From the NCBI GenBank assembly GCA_963642145.1, contig CAVIFU010000075.1:1-5379 (forward strand): DNA of 5,379 nt, in the 5' to 3' direction. The DNA is from Stercoripulliclostridium_A sp963642145 (GTDB taxonomy: Bacteria > Bacillota > Clostridia > Christensenellales > DTU072). The stretch's first letter is position 1; every line of letters starts with the position of its first letter. The notes beneath the pieces were generated by a model. The model ran no database searches. It saw only the letters and a list, made by a program, of their open reading frames with translations, and was not told the origin of the DNA. Below, one piece after another: positions 3,997 through 5,379 of the stretch. Both the position numbers and the translations under genes were made by a program.

Positions 3997-5379
3997 TTAG
4001 CCGCTCACTTCATCCGGTGCTACATATGTATATGTTCCTTTAGTAATGCTTTCGCAGTGGTTGTCTTCTGTGGTCAACGTACCGTTTCCGTCTCCATCCA
4101 ACGCTCTGCCTATAACATCGTTAACATTGTATTGACTTTCCTGCGTATAGCCTTGATAATTGTGACTGCCGTTAGCGTCCCTGCTTAAAATCACACCGGA
4201 GATCTTATTCCCCGTAACCGTAACGTCGCCGTTGTATTTGGTGCGAGTGCCTATCAAACCACCCATATCGCGGTAGCCTTGTATTGTGCATCCGCTAACG
4301 GTGCAATTCGTAACACGCGCGGCGGCATCGCTGGAAGAGAGGTACCCTACTATACCGCCCACGTTGTTGCCGTCTTCATAACCGCCCTTGCCATCATTTT
4401 TTGTACTATCCCACCATACATTTGCCGTGATAGTGGAATTGGTAACCGAACAATTCTCTATTTCCGACACTTCACCGTTTCCGACAATCCCTCCGACCAT
4501 CTTGGTGCCGGTTATGATTGCATTATCTATCTTGAGATTTTTGACAAAGCGAACATGAGAAAAGAAACCTGCACTACCCTGAACTTTAACGACAAAGTTA
4601 GAAACCGTTTTGTTATTGCCATCGAAAGTTTTACCGCCGGCGGCATACCAATCGATTGGAGTCCAATCCGCGCCGTCGAGATCGATATCGGTCATCAACT
4701 TAACAAGTCCCGATATTTCGGAAGCGTGCTCTTGAAAATACATCAGGTCTGCAACGTTATCGATTTCAAATACGCTGTTTTTTGCATCGACAGTTGCCGC
4801 GTTGCCTTGGACTTGTTCAACGTTGAATTCGATTGTGCAAGACATGTTTTGGTAGTCGTTATTAACGTCGCTCGGTAACTCTACATAGCAAGGATACGTG
4901 CCAATTACTGCGCCTTGAACAATGTCATTGACGGCTTCCAAGGTATTCCAAGCCGTGTATCCTGCGGATTCGAGTCCGACAATCTCAAATGACAAAACAT
5001 TAAATAATTCGCTGCCCTCGGCGTTGTTTCCGCTAACGCTCAGTCTGTACTTCGTAATTATGTTGCTGTGATTGGTAAGAGTCATGTCAAAAGTAACTTT
5101 ATCCCCGGGAGTCATTCTCTCAAGAGTAAGCGTTTTGCCATCATCGCTAAGAACTGCGGTTCCACCGTTGGTGAATACGCCGAGCGTCTCGGTCTCTTCA
5201 ATCACATCCTTCGAAGCGTCACCGGTTAGGGCTACACCGGAATAAGTTTTATAGTCGGTTGCCTTAGCTTTGATTTCAACATTACCGCTTGTGACGGAAA
5301 CGTTTACTTTGTCTTCACTTGTGAATAACGCAAACGTTGCGCCGACGATAATTCCGATGCACAGCAAAATCGCAAGCAC
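3997..5379 (-). CDS. Exported SipW-type signal peptide / GLUG-repeat protein, N-terminus cut by the window edge
   Basis: The visible 460 residues belong to a secreted surface or matrix protein. Residues 1-17 are a hydrophobic signal core leading into ATFALFTSE, the look of TasA/camelysin-type substrates cleaved by a SipW-like signal peptidase. Residues about 22-190 are TasA-like, with VTSGNVEIKA (29-38), then MTPGDKVTF (89-97) and LTNHSNIITKYRL (101-113). From about 202 comes a repeat region of beta-helix type with GLUG-like turns: MVGGIVGNG (294-302), NVGGIVGYL (339-347) and DMGGLIG (371-377). The C-terminus carries an EF-hand-like loop (428-439) and ends without an LPXTG motif or membrane anchor, so it may be released or polymerise into fibres. 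The GTG at the window edge lacks a positively charged n-region before it, so I read it as an internal valine with the true start just outside. Binding partner and function are unknown. Confidence 0.85.
   Translation of the reverse strand: MLAILLCIGIIVGATFALFTSEDKVNVSVTSGNVEIKAKATDYKTYSGVALTGDASKDVIEETETLGVFTNGGTAVLSDDGKTLTLERMTPGDKVTFDMTLTNHSNIITKYRLSVSGNNAEGSELFNVLSFEIVGLESAGYTAWNTLEAVNDIVQGAVIGTYPCYVELPSDVNNDYQNMSCTIEFNVEQVQGNAATVDAKNSVFEIDNVADLMYFQEHASEISGLVKLMTDIDLDGADWTPIDWYAAGGKTFDGNNKTVSNFVVKVQGSAGFFSHVRFVKNLKIDNAIITGTKMVGGIVGNGEVSEIENCSVTNSTITANVWWDSTKNDGKGGYEDGNNVGGIVGYLSSSDAAARVTNCTVSGCTIQGYRDMGGLIGTRTKYNGDVTVTGNKISGVILSRDANGSHNYQGYTQESQYNVNDVIGRALDGDGNGTLTTEDNHCESITKGTYTYVAPDEVSG

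Noticed and set aside
3986..4001. Sequence resembling a catabolite-repression (cre) site, TGCAAACGTTTAGC
   Set aside because: It differs from the cre consensus at conserved positions and overlaps the 3' end of the SipW-type/GLUG coding region, far from any promoter.
4279..4878. 199-codon plus-strand frame opposite the GLUG protein
   Set aside because: It lies entirely within and antisense to a gene with clear domain motifs, and resembles no known family.

Overview
The window looks like chromosomal DNA from a low-to-mid GC Gram-positive bacterium of the Clostridia, most likely an uncultured gut lineage such as the Christensenellales or Oscillospirales. The grounds are strong GGAGG-type ribosome sites, a TIGR03905-type TSCPD protein, a small Firmicutes-style AraC regulator, a SipW-type (TasA/camelysin-like) exported protein with GLUG repeats, and GATATA-spaced hairpin repeats between genes. 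The taxonomic guess rests on protein style only.

Layout. Positions 1-178 are a 3' non-coding stretch (minus-strand sense) with a repeat element and a probable terminator. Positions 179-445 (minus) encode a small four-cysteine TSCPD protein. Fifteen bases upstream of it, 461-2884 (minus) encode a cytoplasmic family 3 glycoside hydrolase, and the two genes form an apparent operon. A short AT-rich divergent control region (2885-3006) holds an extended -10 promoter for the hydrolase and a promoter whose predicted start site falls on the ATG of the opposite gene. Positions 3007-3747 (plus) encode an AraC-family regulator that probably controls the hydrolase operon. Positions 3748-3996 are non-coding. 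They hold a second copy of the hairpin repeat, which shares the regulator's stop codon, then a tandem 7-base repeat, a third copy of the repeat's conserved box, and a strong terminator for the minus-strand gene to the right. Positions 3997-5379 (minus) encode an exported SipW-type/GLUG protein cut off at its N-terminus by the window edge.

How it fits together. The left part reads as a self-contained, inducible oligosaccharide-use unit: an AraC regulator divergent from a beta-glycosidase and a small putative metal-binding protein, with no transporter in view. The right part is an independent surface or matrix protein gene. The least ordinary signal is the intergenic repeat. Two copies share flanking boxes while both arms of an internal hairpin differ, pairing is kept, and the reading frame is not. 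The regulator may also be translated from a leaderless mRNA. I see no phage, CRISPR, RNA-gene or transposase signal.
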